Source: Paracoccaceae bacterium (lineage in GTDB: Bacteria; Pseudomonadota; Alphaproteobacteria; Rhodobacterales; Rhodobacteraceae). Taken from it: a stretch of 14,747 nucleotides of DNA. The stretch lies in contig JALQTL010000159.1 of assembly GCA_023260935.1 (NCBI GenBank), positions 1 through 14,747 of the forward strand, given 5' to 3'. The translations under genes and the position numbers were made by a program. Under the pieces are notes generated by a model that saw nothing but the letters and a program-made list of their open reading frames with translations, was not told the origin of the DNA and made no database searches. Shown here piece after piece: positions 1-6,722 of the stretch (its first letter is position 1; every line of letters starts with the position of its first letter).

Positions 1-1
1 G

Positions 2-703
2 GGGCTGCCCTTCGGGGTCCAGCTTGACACGGGCATGAACCGGCTGGGCATGGAAGAGCCGGAATGGGAGGCGGTTGCCCCCTTCGTGCTGGAAGCCGGG
101 CCCGAACTTCTGATGTCGCATCTGGCCTGTGCCGATGATCCCGACCATGCGCTGAACGATCTGCAACTGGCCAATTTCCATGCGATGACGGAAGGCACCG
201 GCGTGCCCCGGTCACTGGCGGCCACGGGCGGCATCCTGCTGGGGCCGAAGTTCCATTTCGATCTGACACGCCCGGGGATCGGGCTTTTCGGCGGGCGGCC
301 CTTTGAAAACGCGGCCCGGGTGGCCACGCTTTCGCTGCCGGTCATCCAGACGCGGGTGGTGCAGCCGGGCGAAGCCGTCGGCTATTCCTGCACCTGGACA
401 GCCGAGCAGGAGACGGTGGTGGCCACCTTGTCAGGGGGCTATGCCGATGGCCTTTTGCGCGCGCTGTCTAATGCGGGGGTGCTGTGGGATGGCGATACCC
501 CCTGCCCGCTGATCGGGCGGGTATCGATGGATCTGATCACCGTCGATGTGACCCATCTGAAACAGGTGCCGCGCAGCCTTGATATCCTTGGCCCGCACCA
601 GACCATCGACGATCTGGCCGATGTGGCCGGCACGATCGGATACGAAATCCTGACCAGCCTTGGCGCGCGCTATACCCGGCGCTATCAGGAGGGCGGGGTG
701 TGA
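2..703 (+). CDS. alr: Alanine racemase, C-terminal part (5' end outside window)
   Basis: Alanine racemase is a PLP enzyme that interconverts L- and D-alanine in the cytoplasm, supplying D-Ala for peptidoglycan. The reading frame is open from base 2 with no start, so the N-terminal half, including the PLP-binding lysine, lies outside the window. The visible part begins in the family motif LDTGMNRLG at the end of the TIM barrel. The C-terminal beta domain follows, with the VGYSCTW segment carrying the catalytic tyrosine contributed across the dimer, and the conserved IGRVSMDLITVDVT loop. The stop TGA (701-703) overlaps the GTG start of mlaE by 4 bp, so the two are probably translationally coupled. 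The family assignment is firm. Whether this is the biosynthetic (alr) or catabolic (dadX) type cannot be decided here. Confidence 0.93.
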   Translation, partial: GLPFGVQLDTGMNRLGMEEPEWEAVAPFVLEAGPELLMSHLACADDPDHALNDLQLANFHAMTEGTGVPRSLAATGGILLGPKFHFDLTRPGIGLFGGRPFENAARVATLSLPVIQTRVVQPGEAVGYSCTWTAEQETVVATLSGGYADGLLRALSNAGVLWDGDTPCPLIGRVSMDLITVDVTHLKQVPRSLDILGPHQTIDDLADVAGTIGYEILTSLGARYTRRYQEGGV

Positions 704-1482
704 GCCCTGCCCTGATGCTGCGCGCCATCGGCCGGCCGGCGCTTGAAAGCCTGGCCTCTATCGGGCGGGTGGCGCTGTTTGCGGTCCAGATCGTCAGCCA
801 TCTGTTCCGCCCGCCCTTCTATTACCGCGAATTTCTGGTGCAGGTCATGCAGATCGGCTGGTTCAGCCTGCCCGTGGTGGGGCTGACCGCGCTGTTCACC
901 GGCGGGGCGCTTGCGCTGCAAATCTATTCCGGCGGGGCGCGGTTCAATGCGGAATCGGTGGTGCCGTCGATTGTGGCGATCGGCATGGTGCGCGAACTAG
1001 GGCCGGTGCTGGGCGGGTTGATGGTGGCGGCGCGCGTGGCCTCGTCCATCGCGGCGGAACTGGGAACCATGAAGGTGACCGAACAGATCGACGCGCTGGT
1101 AACCCTGTCCACCAATCCGTTGAAATACCTTGCCGTGCCGCGCGTTCTGGCGGCCACGCTGGCGGTGCCGGTTCTGGTGGGGGTGGGGGACGCCATCGGC
1201 ATCATGGGCGGCTGGCTGGTGGGCATCACGCGGCTGGATTTCAACTCGGCCACCTATCTGAAGAATACCATCGATTTTCTGGAGGCGTGGGACGTCGGCT
1301 CGGGCCTTGTGAAGGGCGCTGCCTTTGGCTTCATCGTGGCACTGATGGGCTGCTATCACGGGATGAATTCGGGGCGCGGCGCTCAGGGCGTGGGCAAGGC
1401 CACGAAATCGGCCGTGGTGGCGGCAAGCGTTCTGATCCTTGCGGCGAACTACATCCTGACAGAGGTGTTTTTCACCTCATGA
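700..1482 (+). CDS. mlaE: MlaE-type phospholipid ABC transporter permease
   Basis: This is an inner-membrane permease of the MlaE (DUF140) family. With the ATPase MlaF and an MCE protein (MlaD) it moves phospholipids between the inner and outer membranes. The 260-residue length is normal for the family. The core motif ELGPVLGGLMVAARVASS (about residues 99-116), followed by AAELGTMKVTEQIDAL, is characteristic. Several hydrophobic segments run through the protein, around residues 22-38, 52-75, 145-175 and 205-255. I chose the GTG at 700 because a perfect AGGAGG (687-692) sits 7 nt upstream and the GTG overlaps the alr stop. The alternative ATG at 715 lacks such a site. The stop overlaps the mlaF start (ATGA), indicating coupled synthesis of permease and ATPase. 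Confidence 0.93.
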   Translation: MSPALMLRAIGRPALESLASIGRVALFAVQIVSHLFRPPFYYREFLVQVMQIGWFSLPVVGLTALFTGGALALQIYSGGARFNAESVVPSIVAIGMVRELGPVLGGLMVAARVASSIAAELGTMKVTEQIDALVTLSTNPLKYLAVPRVLAATLAVPVLVGVGDAIGIMGGWLVGITRLDFNSATYLKNTIDFLEAWDVGSGLVKGAAFGFIVALMGCYHGMNSGRGAQGVGKATKSAVVAASVLILAANYILTEVFFTS

Positions 1483-2225
1483 TCGAACTTTCCGGTGTCA
1501 CAAAGGCCTTCGGGCCAAAGCAGGTTCTGCGGGGGGTTGACCTGACCATCGCCTCGGGCAGCTCCATGGTCATCATCGGCGGGTCGGGCACCGGCAAGTC
1601 GGTGCTGTTGAAGTGCATCCTTGGGCTGATCACGCCCGACGGCGGCACGATCGCGCTGGACGGTCAGGATGTGCGCAAGGCCGAGCGGGATGATTTCCTT
1701 GCCCGCTTTGGCATGCTGTTTCAGGGCGGCGCGCTGTTTGACAGCCTGCGCGTCTGGGAAAACGTGGCCTTTCGCCTGATGCGCGGCCACCAGAAGCGCC
1801 CCAAGGCCGAAGCGCGCGAGATCGCCATTGAAAAGCTGCGCCGCGTGGGCCTTGGCCCCGATGTGGCCGAACTTTTCCCGGCCGAACTTTCCGGCGGGAT
1901 GCAAAAGCGCGTCAGCCTTGCACGCGCCATCGCCGCCTCGCCCGAGATCATCTTCTTTGACGAGCCGACCACGGGGCTTGACCCGATCATGTCGGGCGTC
2001 ATCAATGAATTGATCCGCGAAATCGTGGTCGAGATGGGCGCAACGGCGATGACGATCACCCATGACATGAGTTCGGTCCGCGCCATCGCCGACAATGTGG
2101 CGATGCTGCACGAAGGGGTGATCAAATGGACCGGCCCGGTCGCGGAAATGGACGCGACCGATGATCCCTATGTGCAGCAGTTCATCCATGGGCGGGCCGA
2201 AGGCCCGATCAGCGCGGTGCGGTAA
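1479..2225 (+). CDS. mlaF: MlaF-type phospholipid ABC transporter ATPase
   Basis: This is the ATP-binding subunit that pairs with the preceding MlaE. All ABC motifs are intact over 248 residues: Walker A GGSGTGKS (34-41), Q-loop Gln82 in MLFQGGALFDSL, signature LSGGMQKR (137-144), Walker B IIFFDEPTTGLDP (157-169) and the switch histidine in THDM (about 195). The FDSLRVWENVAF stretch after the Q-loop is typical of MlaF rather than of other ABC ATPases. The frame is open upstream of 1479, but the added residues read through mlaE and have no homology-like character. The ATG at 1479 overlaps the mlaE stop and starts exactly where the ABC fold begins. No MlaD/MCE gene follows; the next two genes encode small membrane proteins. 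Confidence 0.95.
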   Translation: MIELSGVTKAFGPKQVLRGVDLTIASGSSMVIIGGSGTGKSVLLKCILGLITPDGGTIALDGQDVRKAERDDFLARFGMLFQGGALFDSLRVWENVAFRLMRGHQKRPKAEAREIAIEKLRRVGLGPDVAELFPAELSGGMQKRVSLARAIAASPEIIFFDEPTTGLDPIMSGVINELIREIVVEMGATAMTITHDMSSVRAIADNVAMLHEGVIKWTGPVAEMDATDDPYVQQFIHGRAEGPISAVR

Positions 2226-2638
2226 TGGGTGACGGGCTGTTCCAGACCGATCTTGCCTTTCTGTTCGAACAACCCTCGATCTGGCGCACGCTGGTGGAAA
2301 CCCTGATCGTGCTGACGCCGATCACCATTGCCCTTGCAGGCTTTGCCGCGATGCGGGTGGGCGAACGCCGCGGCGTGGCGCTGATGGTCTGGGCGGCGGT
2401 CTATATGGCCTGGATGCTGTGGCCGGGGGCGATGCCCACGGAATTCCTGCTGCCGTCGCGGGTGATCTCGGTCATCGGCTGGTTCTGGCTTCTGGGGGCA
2501 TGGGGGCGGCGGGCAAGCTGGCATGACCCGTTGCTGCTGATGGCCAACGGGTTGGTGGTGGCCTTCTTGCTGACCCTGTCGATCACGCTGTTCGTGGCCA
2601 CGCTGCGCGATGTGATGGGCTGGGACATCCCGGCATGA
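2225..2638 (+). CDS. Unrecognised four-helix inner-membrane protein
   Basis: I do not recognise a named family. The 137-residue product is very hydrophobic, with four likely membrane helices at about residues 23-45, 50-67, 75-93 and 103-127. Short charged loops separate them: GERRG at 46-50 and WGRRASWHD around 93-101. There is no signal peptide with a cleavage site, no cysteine pair and no obvious catalytic motif. Tryptophans are common near helix ends (20, 56, 63, 66, 86, 88, 93, 99). Its start shares one base with the mlaF stop (TAATG), and its stop overlaps the pqiA-like start by 4 bp. It therefore belongs to the same tightly coupled operon. A role as an accessory subunit of the MlaEF transporter or a partner of the PqiA-like protein is inferred from position only. 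Confidence 0.8.
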   Translation: MGDGLFQTDLAFLFEQPSIWRTLVETLIVLTPITIALAGFAAMRVGERRGVALMVWAAVYMAWMLWPGAMPTEFLLPSRVISVIGWFWLLGAWGRRASWHDPLLLMANGLVVAFLLTLSITLFVATLRDVMGWDIPA

Positions 2639-2661
2639 AATGGGCCGGCATGAAATGGGCC
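2630..2661 (+). repeat. 15-bp tandem duplication spanning the pqiA-like start codon
   Basis: The unit CCGGCATGAAATGGG occurs twice in a row (2630-2644 and 2645-2659), and two more matching bases extend the periodicity to 2661. It duplicates the start codon and the next residues, giving MKWAG followed by MKWAN. Both ATGs are in frame because the unit is 15 bp long. Confidence 0.9.
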
Positions 2662-3084
2662 AATCTTGCGCTGCTGATCCTGTTCCCGCTGTCATGGTTC
2701 GCGCCGCTGCTGCGGGCGGGGCTTTTGCCGATCTTCGGGCTGGACGAAGTTTCCGTGATCTCGGGCCTGCAATCGCTGTGGCAAAGCGATGCGGCCCTTG
2801 CACTTGTCGTGACCTTTCTTGCCGTCTTTGCCCCCTTTGCCAAGACGCTGGGGCTGGCGCTGTGGGATTTCGGGCTGTTGTCGCCCCGGGCCCTTCCGGC
2901 GCTGCATCTGATGGGAAAGCTGGCGATGGCCGATGTCTTCCTGATTGCGCTTTATATCGTCATCGTGAAGGGCATCGGGCTGGCCACCGTGGAAACCGCC
3001 TGGGGCCTGTGGCTGTTTACCGGATGCGTGCTTTTCAGCCTGTTCCTTTCATGGCGGGCCGGCCGCCGGGCCGGGCAGGCTTGA
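2635..3084 (+). CDS. PqiA-like (paraquat-inducible protein A) single-domain membrane protein
   Basis: The 149-residue protein resembles one PqiA repeat. It has an N-terminal helix (about 10-26), a periplasmic-looking segment, a helix 54-77 ending in FAPFAKTLGL, then a GKLAMADVFLIALYIVIVKG stretch (94-113) and a final helix (121-140). In the PqiA family the GK.[SA]M.DVF motif is diagnostic. The usual zinc-ribbon CxxC pairs of full-length PqiA are absent, and only half of the E. coli protein is represented. PqiA proteins work with MCE-domain PqiB in envelope lipid transport, which fits the MlaEF genes just upstream. The ATG at 2635 overlaps the preceding stop. A second in-frame ATG at 2650 lies in a tandem duplication of the start region and could equally be used. 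Confidence 0.8.
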   Translation: MKWAGMKWANLALLILFPLSWFAPLLRAGLLPIFGLDEVSVISGLQSLWQSDAALALVVTFLAVFAPFAKTLGLALWDFGLLSPRALPALHLMGKLAMADVFLIALYIVIVKGIGLATVETAWGLWLFTGCVLFSLFLSWRAGRRAGQA

Positions 3085-3117
3085 AGCCCCTGCCCCTTCC
3101 GCGCTAGGCCTTGGCGC

Positions 3118-4476
3118 ATGAGCAAATCAACCTCCAGTTTCATCTGTTCGTCCTGCGGCACCGCGCACAAGAAGTGGCAAGGCCGCTGCGAGGGCTGCGG
3201 GGCCTGGAACAGCATCGTGGAAGAGGCGCCGCTGTCCTCGGGGCCAAAGGCGCTTGGGGCCAAGGGCCGCACGATCGCGCTGACAGACCTTGCCACCGAA
3301 GAGGCGCCGCCCCCCCGTGCAGGATCCGGCATCGCGGAGCTGGACCGGGTTCTGGGCGGCGGGCTTGTGCCGGCTTCCGCCATTCTGGTGGGCGGAGACC
3401 CGGGGATCGGGAAATCGACGCTTCTGTTGCAGGCTGCGGCCAGCTTTGCCACCAGCGGTCTGAAATGCCTTTACATCTCGGGCGAGGAAGCCTCGGCACA
3501 GGTGCGGATGCGGGCGCAGCGCCTTGGGCTGACCACGGCGCCCGTGGGGCTTGGCGCGGAAACCAACCTGCGCGACATCCTCACAACGCTGGATGCCGAA
3601 CGCCCTGACCTTGCGGTGATCGATTCGATCCAGACCATGTGGCTGGACACGGTCGAAGCCGCGCCGGGCAGCGTCAGCCAGGTGCGGGCGGCCGCACACG
3701 AGCTTGTGACCTTTGCCAAGAAGCGGGGCGTGGCCATTATCCTTGTCGGCCATGTGACGAAGGAAGGCCAGATTGCCGGCCCGCGTGTGGTCGAACACAT
3801 GGTGGACACGGTGCTTTATTTCGAGGGCGAGCGCGGCCACCAGTTCCGCATCCTGCGGGCGGTCAAAAACCGCTTCGGCCCGGCAGACGAGATCGGCGTT
3901 TTCGAGATGACCGGCGGCGGACTGGCCGAGGTGACGAACCCTTCGGCCCTGTTCCTGTCCAGCCGCGACACCCCTGCCCCGGGCTCTGCCGTCTTTGCCG
4001 GGATTGAAGGCACGCGCCCCGTGCTGACAGAGATTCAGGCCCTTGTCGCGCCCTCTACCCTTGCCAGCCCGCGCCGCACGGTGGTGGGGCTTGATTCCGG
4101 CCGCGTATCGACGATCCTTGCCGTGCTGGAGTCGCGCTGCGGCATCCCCTTTGCGGGGCTTGACGTCTTTCTGAACGTGGCGGGCGGGCTCAGGGTCAGC
4201 GAACCCGCGGCAGATCTTGCCGTGGCCGGCGCGCTGCTGTCGGCACGCGAGGATGTGGCAATTCCGCCAGACATGGTGCTTTTCGGGGAAATCTCGCTTT
4301 CCGGCGCGCTGCGCCCGGTGGGCCAGACCGAAAACAGGTTGAAAGAAGCCTCGAAACTTGGTTTTCAACAGGCAACCGTGCCCAGCCGGTCCAAGACCGG
4401 CGGAGGCGAGGGAATGAAACTGCGCGAAATGTCCGACCTCACGGCCTTCGTGGGCGAAATGTTCGGCGCAGGCTGA
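3118..4476 (+). CDS. radA: DNA repair/recombination ATPase RadA
   Basis: RadA (Sms) is a RecA-related DNA-dependent ATPase that drives branch migration and processing of recombination intermediates. The 452-residue length is normal. The N-terminus has a C4 zinc finger (Cys10, Cys13, Cys24, Cys27). The ATPase core has Walker A GGDPGIGKST (92-101) and the RadA-specific KNRFG motif (250-254). The C-terminal third is the Lon-protease-like domain. It retains the VGLDSGRVSTILAVLESRCG stretch and FLNVAGGLRV, without signs of peptidase activity. The gene follows the pqiA-like gene after 33 bp with only a weak ribosome site before ATG 3118. It could be read from the upstream operon or from its own promoter. 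The protein is complete with no missing motif. Confidence 0.97.
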   Translation: MSKSTSSFICSSCGTAHKKWQGRCEGCGAWNSIVEEAPLSSGPKALGAKGRTIALTDLATEEAPPPRAGSGIAELDRVLGGGLVPASAILVGGDPGIGKSTLLLQAAASFATSGLKCLYISGEEASAQVRMRAQRLGLTTAPVGLGAETNLRDILTTLDAERPDLAVIDSIQTMWLDTVEAAPGSVSQVRAAAHELVTFAKKRGVAIILVGHVTKEGQIAGPRVVEHMVDTVLYFEGERGHQFRILRAVKNRFGPADEIGVFEMTGGGLAEVTNPSALFLSSRDTPAPGSAVFAGIEGTRPVLTEIQALVAPSTLASPRRTVVGLDSGRVSTILAVLESRCGIPFAGLDVFLNVAGGLRVSEPAADLAVAGALLSAREDVAIPPDMVLFGEISLSGALRPVGQTENRLKEASKLGFQQATVPSRSKTGGGEGMKLREMSDLTAFVGEMFGAG

Positions 4477-4496
4477 GGCGACGCAAGGAGCGGACC

Positions 4497-5060
4497 ATGG
4501 AAGGCTTTACCCTGATCGATGCCGGCGTGGCAGGTGTCATCGTGCTGTCGGCGATCCTTGCCTATTCCCGCGGCCTTGTGCGCGAGGCGATGGCGATTGC
4601 CGGATGGATCGGTGCCGCGGTGGTGGCCTTCATCTTCGCCCCTGCCGCGCAACCGCTGATCAAGGAAGCCCCGGTGCTCGGCGGCTTTCTGGGCGAAAGC
4701 TGCGAGCTTTCGATCATCGCGGCCTTCGCGGCGGTCTTTGCGCTGGGGCTGATCATCGCGGCCCTTTTCACGCCGCTATTTTCCAGCGTCATCCAGCGGT
4801 CGGCCCTTGGCGGCATCGATCAGGGGTTCGGCTTCCTTTTCGGCGTGGTGCGGGGCGTGCTTCTGGTGGCGGTGGCCTTCATCGTCTACGACCGCGCCGT
4901 GGCGGCCAATAGCATCCCGATGGTGGACGAGTCGCGCTCGGCCAAGGTCTTTGCCCAGTTCCAGCAGAAGATCGACGAAAACATCCCCCAGGACGCGCCG
5001 GGCTGGATCGTCCAGCGCTATAACGAGCTCACCTCGGTCTGCACCCCCGCGGCAAACTGA
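4497..5060 (+). CDS. cvpA: CvpA family inner-membrane protein
   Basis: CvpA was named from the colicin V production requirement in E. coli. Its biochemical activity is unknown, and it is linked to envelope integrity. The 187-residue protein has four predicted membrane helices at about 8-22, 30-50, 71-93 and 113-131. The family signature region LGGIDQGFGFLFGVVRGVLLV (start at about 104) precedes the last helix. A hydrophilic tail of about 55 residues follows. A clear AAGGAG ribosome site lies 7-8 nt before ATG 4497. It sits 20 bp after radA and 110 bp before purF. cvpA-purF adjacency is classical in proteobacteria, although a promoter-like sequence separates them here. Confidence 0.92.
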   Translation: MEGFTLIDAGVAGVIVLSAILAYSRGLVREAMAIAGWIGAAVVAFIFAPAAQPLIKEAPVLGGFLGESCELSIIAAFAAVFALGLIIAALFTPLFSSVIQRSALGGIDQGFGFLFGVVRGVLLVAVAFIVYDRAVAANSIPMVDESRSAKVFAQFQQKIDENIPQDAPGWIVQRYNELTSVCTPAAN

Positions 5061-5107
5061 CCGCCGCCCGTCATGGCGATGGCCTTTGCCCGCGAAATGG
5101 CTTTCAG

Positions 5108-5139
5108 GGCGTGACACCGGCGTGACACTGGCCTAAATG
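5108..5139 (+). promoter_or_regulatory. Putative purF promoter with 10-bp direct repeat
   Basis: GGCGTGACAC occurs at 5108-5117 and again at 5119-5128, an 11-bp period of about one helical turn. The first copy contains GTGACA (5111-5116), a 5/6 match to the -35 consensus. It lies 17 bp before TAAATG (5134-5139), which would be the -10. The repeat could be an operator for a purine-responsive regulator overlapping the promoter. The repeat is observed; the promoter and operator roles are inferred. Confidence 0.4.
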
Positions 5140-5155
5140 GGGCGCATCAGCCCCA
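5138..5155 (+). promoter_or_regulatory. Small hairpin in the purF leader
   Basis: TGGGGC (5138-5143) pairs with GCCCCA (5150-5155) around a 6-base loop. It lies between the putative -10 and the purF ribosome site GGAG (5159-5162). It is short and has no T-tract, so it is not a terminator. An effect on mRNA stability or initiation is possible but unproven. Confidence 0.3.
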
Positions 5156-5170
5156 GATGGAGCATCCACC

Positions 5171-6634
5171 ATGCGTCCCTTCCTTTCGCACCCGTTCGAT
5201 GACGACAAGCTGAAGGAGGAGTGCGGGATTTTCGGCGTGATCGGCGTGACCGATGCGTCGAACTTCGTCGCCCTTGGCCTGCATGCGCTGCAACACCGCG
5301 GGCAAGAAGCGGGGGGGATCGTCAGCTACCATCCCGAACATGGCTTCAACTCGGCCCGCCGCTTCGGCTATGTGCGCGACAATTTCACCAAGGCCGATGT
5401 GATGGCCACCCTGCCCGGCGAACTGGCCATCGGCCATGTGCGCTATTCCACCGCCGGGTCGAAGGGCGCCACCGCCATCCGCGACGTGCAGCCCTTCTTT
5501 GGCGAATTCGCCATGGGCGGCTGCGCGATTGCCCATAACGGCAACCTGACCAACGCTGCCGCCCTGCGCCGCGAATTGATCGAACGCGGGTCGATCTTCC
5601 AATCGTCTTCCGACAGTGAATGCATCATTCACCTGATGGCGCGATCGATCCAGAAGAACCTGTCGGAACGCATCAAGGATGCGCTGAGGGCCTGCGAAGG
5701 CGCGTTTTCGGTTGTGGCGATGACGCGCACGAAACTGATCGGCGTGCGCGATCCACTGGGCGTGCGCCCGCTTGTGCTGGGGCGCCTTGGCGATCACGGC
5801 TGGGCGCTGTCGTCGGAAACCTGTGCGCTTGACATCATCGGCGCCGAATTCGTGCGCGAGATCGAGCCGGGCGAAATGGTCGTGATCGAAGGCAACAAGA
5901 TCGTCTCGACCCGCCCCTTCCACCCGGCCGCCGCCCGGTTCTGCATCTTCGAACAGGTCTATTTCTCGCGCCCCGACAGCATCATCGGTGGCCGCTCGGT
6001 CTATGAAACGCGGCGCCAGATCGGGGTGGAACTGGCCCGGGAATCCCCTGTCGATGCCGATCTGGTCTGTCCCGTTCCCGACAGTGGCACCCCCGCTGCC
6101 ATCGGCTATTCCCAGCAATCGGGCATTCCCTATGCGATGGGTATCATCCGCAATCAATACATGGGGCGGACCTTCATCGAACCCACCGAACAGATCCGCA
6201 ACATGGGTGTGCGGCTCAAGCTCAACGTCAACCGCGCCCTGATCAAGGGCAAGCGGGTGATCCTCGTCGACGATTCGGTCGTGCGCGGCACCACCAGCCG
6301 AAAGATCAAGGACATGATCCTCGAAGCCGGCGCCGCCGAGGTCCATTTCCGCATCGCCTCTCCCCCCACCGCCTGGCCCTGCTTTTACGGCGTCGACACG
6401 CCGGAACGCTCGAAACTCCTTGCCGCGACCATGTCCGAGGAGGAAATGCGTGACTGGATCGGCGTCGACAGCCTGAAGTTCATCTCGCTGGACGGCCTTT
6501 ACCGAGCCGCCGGCGAGGCAAAGGGGCGCGATCCGGCCGCGCCCCGCTTCTGCGATGCCTGCTTCTCGGGTGACTACCCCGTCGCCCCTTCCGACAAGAT
6601 CGCCGAAGGGTTCGAGATGAAGGCCGCCGAATAA
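5171..6634 (+). CDS. purF: Amidophosphoribosyltransferase (glutamine PRPP amidotransferase)
   Basis: PurF makes 5-phosphoribosylamine from PRPP and glutamine, the committed step of purine synthesis in the cytoplasm. The 487 residues contain an N-terminal Ntn glutaminase domain. Its nucleophile is Cys18 in ECGIFGV, so a 17-residue propeptide must be removed. The C-terminal phosphoribosyltransferase domain has the PRPP motif VILVDDSVVRGTT (363-375). Cysteines at about 258 (RFCIFEQ), 404 (WPCFYG), 461 and 464 (FCDACF) match the four 4Fe-4S ligands of the Bacillus subtilis enzyme. This is therefore the propeptide/iron-sulfur type, unlike the cluster-free E. coli enzyme. Start ATG 5171 has GGAG 8 nt upstream. 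Confidence 0.97.
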   Translation: MRPFLSHPFDDDKLKEECGIFGVIGVTDASNFVALGLHALQHRGQEAGGIVSYHPEHGFNSARRFGYVRDNFTKADVMATLPGELAIGHVRYSTAGSKGATAIRDVQPFFGEFAMGGCAIAHNGNLTNAAALRRELIERGSIFQSSSDSECIIHLMARSIQKNLSERIKDALRACEGAFSVVAMTRTKLIGVRDPLGVRPLVLGRLGDHGWALSSETCALDIIGAEFVREIEPGEMVVIEGNKIVSTRPFHPAAARFCIFEQVYFSRPDSIIGGRSVYETRRQIGVELARESPVDADLVCPVPDSGTPAAIGYSQQSGIPYAMGIIRNQYMGRTFIEPTEQIRNMGVRLKLNVNRALIKGKRVILVDDSVVRGTTSRKIKDMILEAGAAEVHFRIASPPTAWPCFYGVDTPERSKLLAATMSEEEMRDWIGVDSLKFISLDGLYRAAGEAKGRDPAAPRFCDACFSGDYPVAPSDKIAEGFEMKAAE

Positions 6635-6694
6635 CCCCCGCCTCTTCATCTTGGCCGAAATACTCACGGGGGTCCGGGGGCAGTCAGCCCCCGG
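6635..6694. repeat. REP-like intergenic hairpin element after purF
   Basis: The 88-bp gap begins with two nested inverted repeats. CCCCCG (6635-6640) can pair with CGGGGG (6667-6672) across 26 bases containing CATCTTGGCCGAAATACTCA. Immediately after comes a perfect 8-bp stem, CCGGGGGC (6674-6681) and GCCCCCGG (6687-6694), with loop AGTCA. No T-run follows, so it is a poor classical terminator. I recall very similar strings repeated between genes in Rhodobacteraceae genomes, which suggests a dispersed REP-like element that may also slow or end purF transcription. Confidence 0.55.
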
Positions 6695-6722
6695 CGCCGC
6701 CGCAGATCGAAAGACCCGACCC

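Noticed and set aside
1287..1478. A 64-codon upstream extension of mlaF
   Set aside because: It lies entirely inside mlaE in another frame. The ABC fold begins exactly at ATG 1479, which overlaps the mlaE stop.
3081..3110. A possible radA promoter (TTGAAG with a GCTAGG-like -10)
   Set aside because: The first hexamer overlaps the pqiA stop, the -10 match is poor, and the 33-bp gap could simply be read through from the upstream operon.
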